Part shown: positions 50,821 to 58,959 of the stretch, one piece after another | Layout: each line of letters starts with the position of its first letter | Position numbering within the stretch: the stretch's first letter is position 1 | Assembly (NCBI RefSeq): GCF_045209745.1 | Contig: NZ_CP109273.1 | Coordinates: forward strand, 5,580,001-5,644,000 | DNA: 64,000 nucleotides | Source of the DNA: Micromonospora sp045209745 | GTDB taxonomy: Bacteria > Actinomycetota > Actinomycetes > Mycobacteriales > Micromonosporaceae | Direction: 5' to 3' | The notes under the pieces: generated by a model | Told to the model about the DNA's origin: nothing | The model's database searches: none | What the model saw: the letters and a program-made list of their open reading frames with translations, nothing else | Program-made: the position numbers and the translations under genes

Positions 50821-51132
50821 GGTCTTGCTCCTCTGCTGAGCGTCGACCCGGGCACGCGCGCGGGCTCGCCGGGGCCGGGTTGGCGGTGGTACGGAGCCGG
50901 GCCGCCGATGCTCGGCTGAGATGGTGCGGGGTGGCGCGGTGTTGCCGTTCGGTGCTCCCCACCCGCCGAGGGGGGATCGTCATGTCGCGGCTGACAGCGC
51001 CAGGAGACGGCTGGTGTGACAGCGGCGACCGTTTGCGATGGCACCGCCGACGACCTGGACCCGACCAGTGTGGAGGGTCAGAGCCATCGACTTGTATCGC
51101 TGACGCAGTAAACCTCCGATGTCTACGCGGCG

Positions 51133-51470
51133 TCAAGCCCCGCTCGGCGGCGCCGACGAGGAACCCGGTAGGGCTGCCGGCGCGAGTGCCAGCTGTGTGA
51201 TCTGGCGCAGGATCAGCGCGGTCTCGACGGTTCGGATGCCGCTCCGGGCGCCGATCTTGTCATTCAGGTACGCGTACAGCTCCTCGGTGCCCCGGCAGCG
51301 AACGGCCGCGACGATGTTCACCCGGCCGGTGGCCGCGGCGGCGAACTCCACCTCCGCGTGCGCTGGCCCGCAGCCTGTCGAGGCGCCGCCGCACCACGTC
51401 CTCGGACTGGCCGCACGCTGTCTGCAGTTCGGCGCGGCCGGGCCGGCCACGAGGCCGACGTGATCGGGCT
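51133..51470 (-). pseudogene. Lrp/AsnC-family regulator remnant
   Basis: In one frame the minus strand reads a helix-turn-helix (SEDVVRRRLDRLRASA), in another the ligand domain (GRVNIVAAVRCRGTEELYAY, SGIRTVETALILRQITQLAL). The two parts are joined out of frame and much of the middle is missing. It is therefore a decayed AsnC-type gene. It lies convergent to nothing and directly beside the tetR stop. Confidence 0.65.
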
Positions 51471-52101
51471 AGTTGCCGGTGCCGGTCCGGCGGCCCTCGG
51501 TGGCCACCGCGGGAGCGGCCGCGGCGAGCGCGGTCCGGATGATCTCCACCAGGGGGATGTCCGGGTGCTCGACCCAGTGCTGGACTCCGACCCGCAGGAT
51601 GGCCAGGAAGGCCGCGGCCAGGAGGCGGGAGCGCAGTGCCACGTCGGCGTCGGCCTCGGCCTCGGCGAGACGGTGGGTGAGTTCCGCGGCCAGCTCGCGC
51701 TCGATCGCGGCGTACGCCGCGACCTGGTGGGGGGCCAGGCCAGGGTGCCCTCGTAGCTTCCGGCGTTGGGTCAGCCAGGAAGGCTCAGAATCGCCGAAGA
51801 CCTCCTCGGTGACGCGTTCGGCTGCCCGGCTCAGCACCCTCCAGGGCGGTTCGTTGACGGGCTGTTCGCGGATCAGCTGCAACAGCCGGTGCAGGCGCAT
51901 GGTGTCGCCGTGGAAGAGCGCCTGTTCCTTGCTTGAGAAGTAGTTGGAGAAGGTTCGCCGGGAGACGTTGGCGGCGTCGGCGATCGCCTCGACCGTCACC
52001 GCGTCGATTCCCTGTTCGGCGGCGAGGTGTAGGGCCGCCTCGTGCAGGGCGAGGCGGGTCGCCGCCTTCTTGCGCTCCCGCAGCCCGGTGGTCTCCTCCA
52101 T
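51469..52101 (-). CDS. TetR-family transcriptional regulator
   Basis: 210 residues from the ATG at 52101. N-terminal HTH: RLALHEAALHLAAEQGIDAV, TVEAIADAANVSRRTFSNYF, SSKEQALFHGDTMRLHRLLQ. The rest is the ligand-binding and dimer domain. TetR proteins of this type usually repress a divergent transporter; here the DHA2 pump gene starts 328 bp away, with two TTGC-type palindromes between. Repression relieved by a pump substrate is the likely scheme. Confidence 0.92.
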   Translation of the reverse strand: MEETTGLRERKKAATRLALHEAALHLAAEQGIDAVTVEAIADAANVSRRTFSNYFSSKEQALFHGDTMRLHRLLQLIREQPVNEPPWRVLSRAAERVTEEVFGDSEPSWLTQRRKLRGHPGLAPHQVAAYAAIERELAAELTHRLAEAEADADVALRSRLLAAAFLAILRVGVQHWVEHPDIPLVEIIRTALAAAAPAVATEGRRTGTGN

Positions 52102-52146
52102 CGCTCCGACGGTACGTGCGGGTGACGGACTTCTCAATGCGCAAAC

Positions 52147-52187
52147 TTGCCTGTTGGGCAAGATCGGTAGATGCTTGCTTGAGGCAA
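52147..52187. promoter_or_regulatory. Two TTGC...GCAA palindromes, likely TetR operators
   Basis: TTGCC-TGTTG-GGCAA (52147-52161) and TTGC-TTGAG-GCAA (52175-52187), start to start 28 bases apart, so on about the same helix face. They lie 45-86 bases upstream of the tetR start, in the tetR/pump intergenic region. Confidence 0.7.
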
Positions 52188-52262
52188 CCAATATACGGCG
52201 TGGAGTGGACGTGGGCAGCCAGCTGGCGGGCGTGGCAGTCGCTGGAGAGCTGATCGATTCGG

Positions 52263-52350
52263 CTCGACCCGTCGACCGTCAGCCGCTCCGTCACGGCGCT
52301 CGTCGCGCACGGCCTGGTCGAGCGGCGGCCCGACCCGACCGACAGCGGCG
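52263..52350 (+). pseudogene. MarR-family HTH remnant
   Basis: Plus strand reads LDPSTVSRSVTALVAHGLVE followed by RRPDPTDS, the recognition helix and wing of a MarR protein. Frames on both sides do not continue it and there is no start. It is a decayed regulator fragment between tetR and the pump gene. Confidence 0.55.
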
Positions 52351-52429
52351 GCGCTGAGCGGCGCCCTCGGCCCGTTCACCGGCGACATCAAGGTCGCCCT
52401 TGAAATCACGACAACCTGGAGGCCGCGCG

Positions 52430-54073
52430 ATGAGCGCACCCACCATCACGACCGGCGCTGAGCCGATGACCCATCGGCGGACGCTGGAGGCGCTCAGTGG
52501 GCTGCTGCTCGTGCTGTTCGTCGCGATGCTCAGCAGCACGGTCGTCTCGACCGCGCTACCCAAGATCATCGGATCACTGAACGGCTCGCAGAACCAGTAC
52601 ACCTGGGTGGTCACCGCGACCCTGCTCACCGCGACCGCGACCACCCCGATCTGGGGCAAGCTGGCCGACCTGTACAACAAGAAGACCCTTATCCAGGTCG
52701 CCATCGTGATCTTCCTGGTGGGCTCGGTCATTGCCGGCTTCTCGCAGAGCGCGGGCCAGCTCATCGCCGCCCGCGCGTTCCAGGGCATCGGGGTCGGCGG
52801 TCTGCAGGCGCTCGTCCAGGTGGCGATCGCAGCCATGATCCCGCCGCGTGAGCGGGGCCGCTACAACGGCTACCTCGGCGGTGTCATGGCCGTCGCGACC
52901 GTCGGCGGTCCGCTGCTCGGCGGCCTCATCGTCGACACGTCCTGGCTCGGCTGGCGCTGGTGCTTCTTCGTCGGTGTGCCGGTAGCCGCCATCGCACTGT
53001 TCCTGCTCCAGGCCACCCTGCGCCTGCCCACCGCGCGACGCGAGAACGTCAAGATCGACTACCTGGGCGCCAGCCTGATCGCCGCCGGCGTCAGCGTGCT
53101 GCTGATCTGGATCTCCTTCGTCGACGGCTCGTTCGCCTGGGCCTCCTGGCAGACCGCGGCCATGGTGGGCGGTGCGGTCGTCCTGCTCGCCCTGGCGGTC
53201 TGGGTCGAGTCGCGCGCGGCCGAGCCGGTCGTCCCGCTCAGCATCGTGCGCCAGCACACCACCGCGCTGGCCATCCTCGGCAGCCTCGCGGTCGGCATGG
53301 CCATGTTCGGCGGCGCCGTCTTCCTCGGCCAGTACTTCCAGATCGGCCGCGGTTACAGCCCGACGGAGGCAGGCCTGCTCACCATCCCGATGATGGCCGG
53401 GGTCCTCGGCTCCTCGATCGTCGCCGGCCGGCTGATCACCAAGAGCGGAAAGGTCAAGCCGTACATCGTCGCCGGCTCGATCCTCCTCGTCGCCGGGTTC
53501 GCCCTGCTCGGCACCATCGACCACGAGACGTCGCTCGTCCTGGTCGGCGCCGCCATGTTCATCGTCGGCGTCGGCGTCGGCATGACCATGCAGAACCTCG
53601 TTCTCGCCGTTCAGAACACGGTCTCGCTCAAGGACATCGGCGCGGCCAGTTCCAGCGTCGCGTTCTTCCGGTCGCTCGGGGGCACCATCGGTGTCTCCGT
53701 GCTCGGCGCCGTCCTCGCCCGCCGGGTCAGCGACCAGATCACCCACGACCTCGCCGCCGCCGGGATCCCCACCTCCGGCAGCGCGGGTGCCGGCAGCAAC
53801 CTCAACATCACCGCGTTGCCCGAGCAGGTCCAGGGCATCGTCCGGGCCGCGTACGGCGATGCCACCGGACACATCTTCCTCATCTCCGCCGCCATCGGGG
53901 TCGTCGGCATCATCGCCGCGCTCCTGCTCAAGCCGGTCACCCTGCGGACCAGCCTCGACCTGCCGGACGCCGCCACGGCGGCGGCCGTCGCCGCCGACGC
54001 GGTCGACGGCGCTCCCGCCTTCGACCAGGTGCACGTCGACGCCGACCAGGACCACGTGACCCGCCGACGCTGA
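52430..54073 (+). CDS. DHA2-family (EmrB/QacA type) MFS drug exporter
   Basis: 547 residues with 14 predicted membrane segments. Typical DHA2 features: LSSTVVSTALPKIIGSLNGS, TATTPIWGKLADLYNKK (loop 2-3 motif), RAFQGIGVGGLQALVQVAIA, and GGPLLGGLIVDTSWLGWRWC (motif C, then WRW). The last third has TMQNLVLAVQNTVSLKDIGA and SSVAFFRSLGGTIGVSVLGA. The acidic tail is short. It exports drugs or metabolites using the proton gradient. GGAGG precedes the ATG at 52430. The divergent tetR gene is its probable repressor. Confidence 0.93.
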   Translation: MSAPTITTGAEPMTHRRTLEALSGLLLVLFVAMLSSTVVSTALPKIIGSLNGSQNQYTWVVTATLLTATATTPIWGKLADLYNKKTLIQVAIVIFLVGSVIAGFSQSAGQLIAARAFQGIGVGGLQALVQVAIAAMIPPRERGRYNGYLGGVMAVATVGGPLLGGLIVDTSWLGWRWCFFVGVPVAAIALFLLQATLRLPTARRENVKIDYLGASLIAAGVSVLLIWISFVDGSFAWASWQTAAMVGGAVVLLALAVWVESRAAEPVVPLSIVRQHTTALAILGSLAVGMAMFGGAVFLGQYFQIGRGYSPTEAGLLTIPMMAGVLGSSIVAGRLITKSGKVKPYIVAGSILLVAGFALLGTIDHETSLVLVGAAMFIVGVGVGMTMQNLVLAVQNTVSLKDIGAASSSVAFFRSLGGTIGVSVLGAVLARRVSDQITHDLAAAGIPTSGSAGAGSNLNITALPEQVQGIVRAAYGDATGHIFLISAAIGVVGIIAALLLKPVTLRTSLDLPDAATAAAVAADAVDGAPAFDQVHVDADQDHVTRRR

Positions 54074-54089
54074 CGTCGGGCCGTACGAC

Positions 54090-54127
54090 CCGGGGCCGCC
54101 GCCGTCCGAAGACGGCGGCGGCCCCGG
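54090..54127. terminator. Bidirectional terminator hairpin
   Basis: A perfect 17-bp stem, CCGGGGCCGCCGCCGTC / GACGGCGGCGGCCCCGG, with loop CGAA, between the convergent pump and methyltransferase genes. Confidence 0.88.
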
Positions 54128-54179
54128 TCTGTCCAGGCTCCGCAGGCACCAGCCGGGTCAGAGGTGACCACGGGGGCGG

Positions 54180-54923
54180 TCAGCGGCCGAGGACGAGGTA
54201 GGCGAGGCCGAGGACGCCTCGGTAGCCGCCGACGTACTGGCTCAACCGGTCGTCGAGTTCCGCGCGGACGTCGGCCGCGCGGGGATCCTCCGGGTACGAC
54301 AGCAGCCACTCCTGGCGGCCCGCGAGCCAGGTGGATTCGAAGTCGTCCCACTCCCGTTGGTCGGCGGTGCTCAGGTGCAGCACCCGCCAGCCGCGCTCGC
54401 GGGCGGCTTCGACGAGCCCGGGGAGGGGCGTGACCTCCGTGCCGAAGATCTGCTCGACCTCCGGCGTCGGGGGACGTTCCCAGTACGCGTCACCGAACAG
54501 CAGCCTTCCACCGGGTCGGACCACGGTGGCGAGCGCGTCGAGGGCGGTGCCGGTGCCGCCGAAGGCGTGTGCCGAGCCGATGCAGAGGACCCGGTCGGCG
54601 GGCTCCTGCCAGGCCGCCGCTTCCCCCATCACGAAGGCGACGTGCCGGTTCAGCGACCGACCCGCGGCCAGCCGCCGCCCCCGGTCGAGGGCGGCATCGT
54701 CGGTGTCGACGCCGACGCCCCTCGTTGCGACCGGGCCGGACACACCACCGGCGGCGACCGCCCGCAGCAGCAGCTCACCCCAACCGCAGCCGAGGTCGAG
54801 GACGCGCGCGCCCGGGCGGACGTCGAGTCGCTGCAGCAGCACCGACGCGTGCTCCTGGGACAGTGGAGTGTTCCAGCGCATCCGGGCGTAGCGGCTGGCG
54901 GCGAGGTGGTCGGTTGACTGCAT
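54180..54923 (-). CDS. Class I SAM-dependent methyltransferase
   Basis: 247 residues. SAM-binding motif I: ARVLDLGCGWGELLLRAVAA; acidic motif II VGVDTDDAALDRGRRLA; motif III region VLCIGSAHAFGGTGTALDAL; GGRLLFGDAYWERPPTPEV. The fold is a Rossmann methyltransferase of the ubiE/SmtA-like group. The substrate cannot be inferred. It starts MQSTDHLAASRYARMRWNTP at 54923 and is divergent from the Mug-type glycosylase gene. Confidence 0.88.
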   Translation of the reverse strand: MQSTDHLAASRYARMRWNTPLSQEHASVLLQRLDVRPGARVLDLGCGWGELLLRAVAAGGVSGPVATRGVGVDTDDAALDRGRRLAAGRSLNRHVAFVMGEAAAWQEPADRVLCIGSAHAFGGTGTALDALATVVRPGGRLLFGDAYWERPPTPEVEQIFGTEVTPLPGLVEAARERGWRVLHLSTADQREWDDFESTWLAGRQEWLLSYPEDPRAADVRAELDDRLSQYVGGYRGVLGLAYLVLGR

Positions 54924-54997
54924 GCGTTGACGGTGCCAAGTCGTGATCGTCGGCGTGCGGCGGGTCCGGTGCCCGGGCGTACGGCAGGATCGGTGGC

Positions 54998-55567
54998 GTG
55001 GACGTGGGACGTGGGGGGCCGGTGCGGCGGCCGACCCCGCAGGAGGTGGCGGCAGCCGCCGGCCGGGGCCTGGCGGACGTGCTCGGCCCCGGCCTGCGAG
55101 TGCTGTTCTGTGGCTTCAACCCGGGCCTCTACTCTGCCGCCGTGGGGCTGCCCTTCGCCCGTAAGGGCAGCCGGTTCTGGCCGGCTCTGCACGGTGGCGG
55201 CTTCACCGACCGGGAGTTGCACCCGTGGGAGCACGATGAGCTGCTGCGGCAGGGCCTGGGCATCACCAGCCTGAGCAATCGGGCCACCGCCCGCGCCGAC
55301 GAGCTGACGTCGGCGGAGCTGGTGGCCGGGGTCACGGGTTTGGCGGTGAAGGCCGAGCGGTACCGGCCGCGGTGGGTGGCCATCCTCGGGGTGACCGCGT
55401 ACCGGATCGCGTTCGTTCGGCCCAAGGCCGGGCTGGGTCCGCAGCCGGACCGGCTGGGCCCGGCCCGGGTCTGGGTGCTGCCGAACCCCAGTGGCCTGAA
55501 CGCGCACTTCCCGCTGCCGGCGTTGACCGCCGAGTTCGCCAACCTGCGGCGGGAGCTCGGCCCCTAG
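54998..55567 (+). CDS. mug: G/U mismatch-specific DNA glycosylase (Mug type)
   Basis: 189 residues with the family-2 uracil-DNA glycosylase motifs: RVLFCGFNPGLYSAAVGLPF (GxNPG active site with catalytic Asn) and VLPNPSGLNAHFPLPALTAE (NPSGLN intercalating loop). It removes uracil and ethenocytosine opposite G. The length agrees with the family plus a short N-terminal extension. Start uncertain: GTG 54998 or GTG 55022, the latter nearer to the conserved part. It stands alone, ending 17 bp from the convergent SRPBCC gene. Confidence 0.93.
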   Translation: MDVGRGGPVRRPTPQEVAAAAGRGLADVLGPGLRVLFCGFNPGLYSAAVGLPFARKGSRFWPALHGGGFTDRELHPWEHDELLRQGLGITSLSNRATARADELTSAELVAGVTGLAVKAERYRPRWVAILGVTAYRIAFVRPKAGLGPQPDRLGPARVWVLPNPSGLNAHFPLPALTAEFANLRRELGP

Positions 55568-55583
55568 GGCCTTGTCAAAGGCC

Positions 55584-56099
55584 CTAGCCGTGCAGTGTGC
55601 CGGCCTCGGCGGTCAGCGCCTGGTAGTAGGGCTGCATCGCGGGGTGGTAGTCGTCGAACTCGGGACGGGGTGAGCCGTCCCGCGAGGTGACCAGCATGTC
55701 CAGGTAGTACTCCCAGCCGGCGCCTACCTCGGCGATGCTCTCCAGGCTGCTGAGGTGCTGGACGAACCGCAGCTCGGTGGTGCCGTCGGTCTCGGCCAAC
55801 GTCAGCTCCAGCAGCCACGTGCCGTAGCTGTCGATCATCGAGACGGCCAGGTGCTGCTGTGGCTCGCACGCGTCGATGCGGACCTCACACCAGGGCTGCT
55901 GTTCCTCGTACGCCATCTGGACCCGGATGGTCCGTCCGGGCGCGGCGTCGCCCTCCCAGGGGCCGAACCAGCGGGCCGTGCGCTCCGACTCGGTCAGGCT
56001 GGCCCAGACGTCCGCCGCCGGGGCGCGGAACGTCCGGGTCAGCACGAGATCGTGGCCGGTGGCGGTGCGAAACAGGCGTCCGGCGGGTGTACGGGTCAT
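55584..56099 (-). CDS. SRPBCC/AHSA1-family protein
   Basis: 171 residues. GHDLVLTRTFRAPAADVWAS, LTESERTARWFGPWEGDAAP, CEPQQHLAVSMIDSYGTWLL, ELRFVQHLSSLESIAEVGAG, WEYYLDMLVTSRDG make up the AHSA1-like START fold, a hydrophobic-ligand pocket. Its start overlaps the arsR stop (ATGA, 56096-56099). The pairing of ArsR with SRPBCC is a common actinobacterial operon, where the ArsR represses both. The ligand is unknown. Confidence 0.9.
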   Translation of the reverse strand: MTRTPAGRLFRTATGHDLVLTRTFRAPAADVWASLTESERTARWFGPWEGDAAPGRTIRVQMAYEEQQPWCEVRIDACEPQQHLAVSMIDSYGTWLLELTLAETDGTTELRFVQHLSSLESIAEVGAGWEYYLDMLVTSRDGSPRPEFDDYHPAMQPYYQALTAEAGTLHG

Positions 56100-56458
56100 G
56101 CCGTGTGCTCCCTTCGGTGCTCCGCCGGGCCGCGGCTGCGGCGCTCTCGGCGGGTGCGATAGACCTCGGTCTCCAACGCGTCGAGGTGCCGCTCCCACAG
56201 GTGGGGGGCGGCGAGCCCGGCGAGCCAGTCGACCAGCGGGGCGAGCGGGCGCGGATCGAGCCGGTAGATCCTCTGTCGGCCGACCATCTCGTCGTGGACC
56301 AGCCCGCTCTCGCGCAGCACCCGCAGGTGGCGGCTGATCGCGGGTCGGCTGATCACGAATCGCTGGGCGATGTCGCCCGCGGACAGCGGCTCGTCGCGCA
56401 GCAGGGTCAGGATGTGCCGTCGTACCGGGTCCGCGATCGCGGTGGCCACCTCATCCAC
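56096..56458 (-). CDS. ArsR-family transcriptional regulator
   Basis: About 120 residues. VDEVATAIADPVRRHILTLL, RDEPLSAGDIAQRFVISRPA, ISRHLRVLRESGLVHDEMVG, RQRIYRLDPRPLAPLVDWL form the ArsR winged helix. No metal-binding cysteine pair is present, so it belongs to the non-metal ArsR group that pairs with SRPBCC genes. GTG 56458 is chosen over GTG 56476 because the latter lies inside the operator palindrome. It shares a 100-bp promoter region with the antiporter gene. Confidence 0.87.
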   Translation of the reverse strand: MDEVATAIADPVRRHILTLLRDEPLSAGDIAQRFVISRPAISRHLRVLRESGLVHDEMVGRQRIYRLDPRPLAPLVDWLAGLAAPHLWERHLDALETEVYRTRRERRSRGPAEHRREHTA

Positions 56459-56466
56459 CCCGGAAG

Positions 56467-56484
56467 CGTAACCCACAAGTTACG
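56467..56484. promoter_or_regulatory. Palindromic ArsR operator
   Basis: CGTAAC-CCACAA-GTTACG, perfect 6-bp arms, immediately upstream of the arsR start and between arsR and the antiporter gene. ArsR proteins bind such dyads in their own promoter. Confidence 0.75.
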
Positions 56485-56539
56485 GTTTGGCGTAGTGGGG
56501 GCACCACCACCCGCATACCACCGCGTCGATGGTGGGCAC

Positions 56540-57667
56540 ATGATCACCTGGCCTGGCAGTCTGTACGACATGCCCGCCTTCCTTCGCCCCCGCATGACCG
56601 ACTGGACGTTTGTCGTACCCGTGCTCGCTGCCCTGGTGCTGATCGTGACCTGGGGGCGGAACCTGCCTGGGCCGATCATCGTGCTGGTCGCGGTGCTGCT
56701 GGGTGGTGCGGTGCTCGCGGCCGTGCACCACGCGGAGGTGGTCGCCCACCGGGTGGGGGAGCCGTACGGCTCGCTGGTCCTCGCTGTCGCCGTCACCGTG
56801 ATCGAGGTCGCCCTCATCGTCACGCTGATGATCAGCGGGCCGGAGAAGACCCAGTCGCTCGCCCGGGACACCGTCTTCGCCGCCGTCATGATCACGTGTA
56901 ACGGAATACTCGGCCTGTCCCTGCTGCTCGGGGCGCTACGCCGTCGCGTCGCGGTGTTCAACCCGGAAGGCACCGGCGGGGCGCTGGCCACCGTGATCAC
57001 CCTGGCCACCCTGAGCCTGGTCATCCCGACGTTCACGGCCCGGCCCGGCCCGCAGTTCAGCCCGGCCCAGCTCACGTTCGCCGCCGTCGCGTCGCTGGCG
57101 CTCTACGGGTTGTTCGTGCTGGTGCAGACCGGCCGGCACCGCGACTACTTCCTGCCGGTCGACAGCCAGGGCCGGGTGATCGACGCGGAGGAGCACGCGA
57201 AGCCGCCGACGAATCGCGCCGCGCTGGTCAGCCTGGGACTGCTGCTGGTGGCGCTGGTCGCCGTGGTCGGCGACGCCAAGACCGTCTCCCCGACCATCGA
57301 GGCCGGGGTGGCGGCGGCGAACCTGCCCCACGCGTTCGTCGGTGTCATCATCGCGCTGCTGGTGCTGCTGCCGGAGACCCTGGCCGCAGCCCGCGCCGCC
57401 CGCCGCGACCGGGTGCAGACCAGCCTGAACCTCGCGCTCGGCTCGGCCATGGCCAGCATCGGCCTGACCATCCCGGCCATAGCGATCGCCTCGATCTGGC
57501 TGGAGGGCCCACTGCTGCTCGGCCTCGGCGGCACCCAACTCGCACTGCTCGCGCTCACCGCGGTGACCGCGGTGCTCACCGTGGTGCCGGGCCGGGCGAA
57601 CGTGCTGCAGGGCGGTGTACACCTGGTGCTGATGGCCGCGTTCGTCTTCCTGGCCGCCAGCCCCTGA
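56540..57667 (+). CDS. Calcium:proton antiporter (CaCA/ChaA type)
   Basis: 375 residues from ATG 56540 (or 56570). Ten or eleven membrane segments with both alpha-repeat motifs: AVAVTVIEVALIVTLMI near residue 90 and the mirror LVLLPETLAAARAARRDRVQ near residue 275, followed by SLNLALGSAMASIGLTIPAI. These acidic, membrane-embedded repeats are the cation site of Ca2+/H+ antiporters. The C-terminal stop lies at the start of a 20-bp tandem repeat. It is divergent from arsR across the palindromic operator. Confidence 0.9.
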   Translation: MITWPGSLYDMPAFLRPRMTDWTFVVPVLAALVLIVTWGRNLPGPIIVLVAVLLGGAVLAAVHHAEVVAHRVGEPYGSLVLAVAVTVIEVALIVTLMISGPEKTQSLARDTVFAAVMITCNGILGLSLLLGALRRRVAVFNPEGTGGALATVITLATLSLVIPTFTARPGPQFSPAQLTFAAVASLALYGLFVLVQTGRHRDYFLPVDSQGRVIDAEEHAKPPTNRAALVSLGLLLVALVAVVGDAKTVSPTIEAGVAAANLPHAFVGVIIALLVLLPETLAAARAARRDRVQTSLNLALGSAMASIGLTIPAIAIASIWLEGPLLLGLGGTQLALLALTAVTAVLTVVPGRANVLQGGVHLVLMAAFVFLAASP

Positions 57668-57740
57668 CCCACCCAGCCAGCCCCTGACCCGCCCCGCCAG
57701 CCCCTGACCCGCCCCGCCGGCCGTTGACCCGCCCCCGCCG
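57661..57740. repeat. 20-bp tandem repeat, about four copies, starting at a stop codon
   Basis: Units of cccctgacccgccccgccag type: 57661-57680, 57681-57700, 57701-57720 and a more diverged fourth. The first includes the last codons and TGA of the antiporter gene. Confidence 0.85.
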
Positions 57741-57742
57741 GC

Positions 57743-57994
57743 TCAGCCGACGGCCGGCGGGTCGCCCGCGAGGCGGTCCGCGCGGGCGTTCAGATAACGC
57801 TGCTGCGCCAGGTTCGTCGACCGTGCCGCCGCCATCCGGTACGCCTCCCGCGCCGCGACCCGCTCACCGACCAGCTCCCACAGGTGGGCGCGGGCGGCCG
57901 GCAGCCGAGGGTCCTCGGCCAGCCGAGGGTCGTCGGCCAGGTCGGCGAGCAGGGCCAACCCGGCCGACGCGCCGCGACTCATCGCCACCGCCAC
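57743..57994 (-). pseudogene. ECF sigma factor (DUF6596 type), C-terminal remnant
   Basis: 83 residues matching the C-terminal end of sigma factors with a DUF6596 domain: VAMSRGASAGLALLADLADD, LPAARAHLWELVGERVAARE, AYRMAAARSTNLAQQRYLNA. The expected upstream NRAVAV is present but one base out of frame, and nothing of the sigma-2/sigma-4 regions follows upstream. It is a decayed gene. Confidence 0.65.
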
Positions 57995-58067
57995 CGCGCG
58001 GGTTGTCGGAAATGTCCAGCAGCACCTAGTACAGGGCGGTGCCCACCCCCACCCACCCTCTTTCGCT

Positions 58068-58122
58068 GATCATGAAGGTGTTGCCGCGACACGCCGGCAT
58101 CGAGGGCAACAACTTCATGATC
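58068..58122. repeat. REP-like hairpin element
   Basis: GATCATGAAGGTGTTGCC and GGCAACAACTTCATGATC (58068-58085 / 58105-58122) are inverted copies with one or two differences around a 19-base centre. Noncoding, in the gap after the sigma-factor remnant. Confidence 0.7.
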
Positions 58123-58183
58123 GACCGGGCCGGGAGGGGATAGGGCCGGGAGGGGGTTGTGGGTGGTGGCTAGGTTGGCGGGC

Positions 58184-58393
58184 ATGACGACGGTGTGGGT
58201 GGTGGTAGGGCTTTTCGCGGTGGTGGCGGGTCTGGCGGCTGGGGTCCTGGTTCGGCGCGGGCGGGCACCGTCGAGCTATGGCGACGAACCGGCAGCTGGG
58301 CGGGATGCCCGGGCTCGGCAGCAGCGGTACGAGGCTGAGCGGCACGGTGAACAGGGTGACACGTGGCAGCGCGGCCGCGAGTCCAACGGCTGA
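58184..58393 (+). CDS. Small single-span membrane protein
   Basis: 69 residues starting MTTVWVVVGLFAVVAGLAAG at 58184. One N-terminal membrane span is followed by a basic, then hydrophilic tail (VLVRRGRAPSSYGDEPAAGR, DARARQQRYEAERHGEQGDT). No family recognised. Upstream is G-rich sequence that could supply a ribosome binding site, but none is ideal. It stops four bases before the convergent SRPBCC-like gene at 58398. Confidence 0.6.
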   Translation: MTTVWVVVGLFAVVAGLAAGVLVRRGRAPSSYGDEPAAGRDARARQQRYEAERHGEQGDTWQRGRESNG

Positions 58394-58397
58394 CCGA

Positions 58398-58760
58398 TCA
58401 CTGACCGTAGGAGCGGCGGAGGCGGTTGTTGATCAGGTAGTTGAGCCGGTGCCGCAGGTGTCCGAGGGTGCTCTCACTCGGCACCTCCCCGTCGGTGGTG
58501 AGCGTCCAGCGCAGCGCGCAGTCCTGGCTGGTCGGCGCGGCGGCCAGGTCGAAGCGGATCCGGTCGAGCGGCCGGTGCGGCCAGAGCGACGACCAGACCA
58601 GCAGCACCGGCGCGTACCCCGCCACCACCCGAGGTGGCACTTCGTCGTCCCGCAACTCCAACCAGGGCCGGCTGCCGGCCTCGTACGGGTCGCGCAGCGA
58701 ACGCCACACGATGTGCGGCGGGGCCGGCTGACGGCGGAGCCTGCTGCCCAGTTCGTGCAC
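58398..58760 (-). CDS. Hypothetical SRPBCC-like protein
   Basis: 120 residues from a GTG at 58760 with AGGAGG (complement 58767-58772) six bases upstream. MHELGSRLRRQPAPPHIVWR, PWLELRDDEVPPRVVAGYAP, LVWSSLWPHRPLDRIRFDLA, LRWTLTTDGEVPSESTLGHL look like a short START/SRPBCC fold ending in a helix (RHRLNYLINNRLRRSYG). That assignment rests on pattern only. Divergent from the zinc metallopeptidase gene. Confidence 0.65.
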   Translation of the reverse strand: MHELGSRLRRQPAPPHIVWRSLRDPYEAGSRPWLELRDDEVPPRVVAGYAPVLLVWSSLWPHRPLDRIRFDLAAAPTSQDCALRWTLTTDGEVPSESTLGHLRHRLNYLINNRLRRSYGQ

Positions 58761-58959
58761 CACGACCCTCCTCACCGGACGGCCAGACCCGCCCGGCCCA
58801 TTGTGGCCGCCCAGCACCACGCGCCGCAGGGCCGTAGCCGTCGAGCGACCGTAGCCGTGAACCGTTCGGCGCTGGCGCACGTGAAACCGGTGCGTAGGCG
58901 TGGCGGTCGTATCCTCGGGGTACTGCGCAGCGTGAGCACCGACGCCAGGGGAGGGCACA

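Noticed and set aside
52574..54055. A 493-residue minus-strand open frame
   Set aside because: Antisense to the DHA2 pump; Asp/Gly/Arg-rich with no membrane or enzyme motif.
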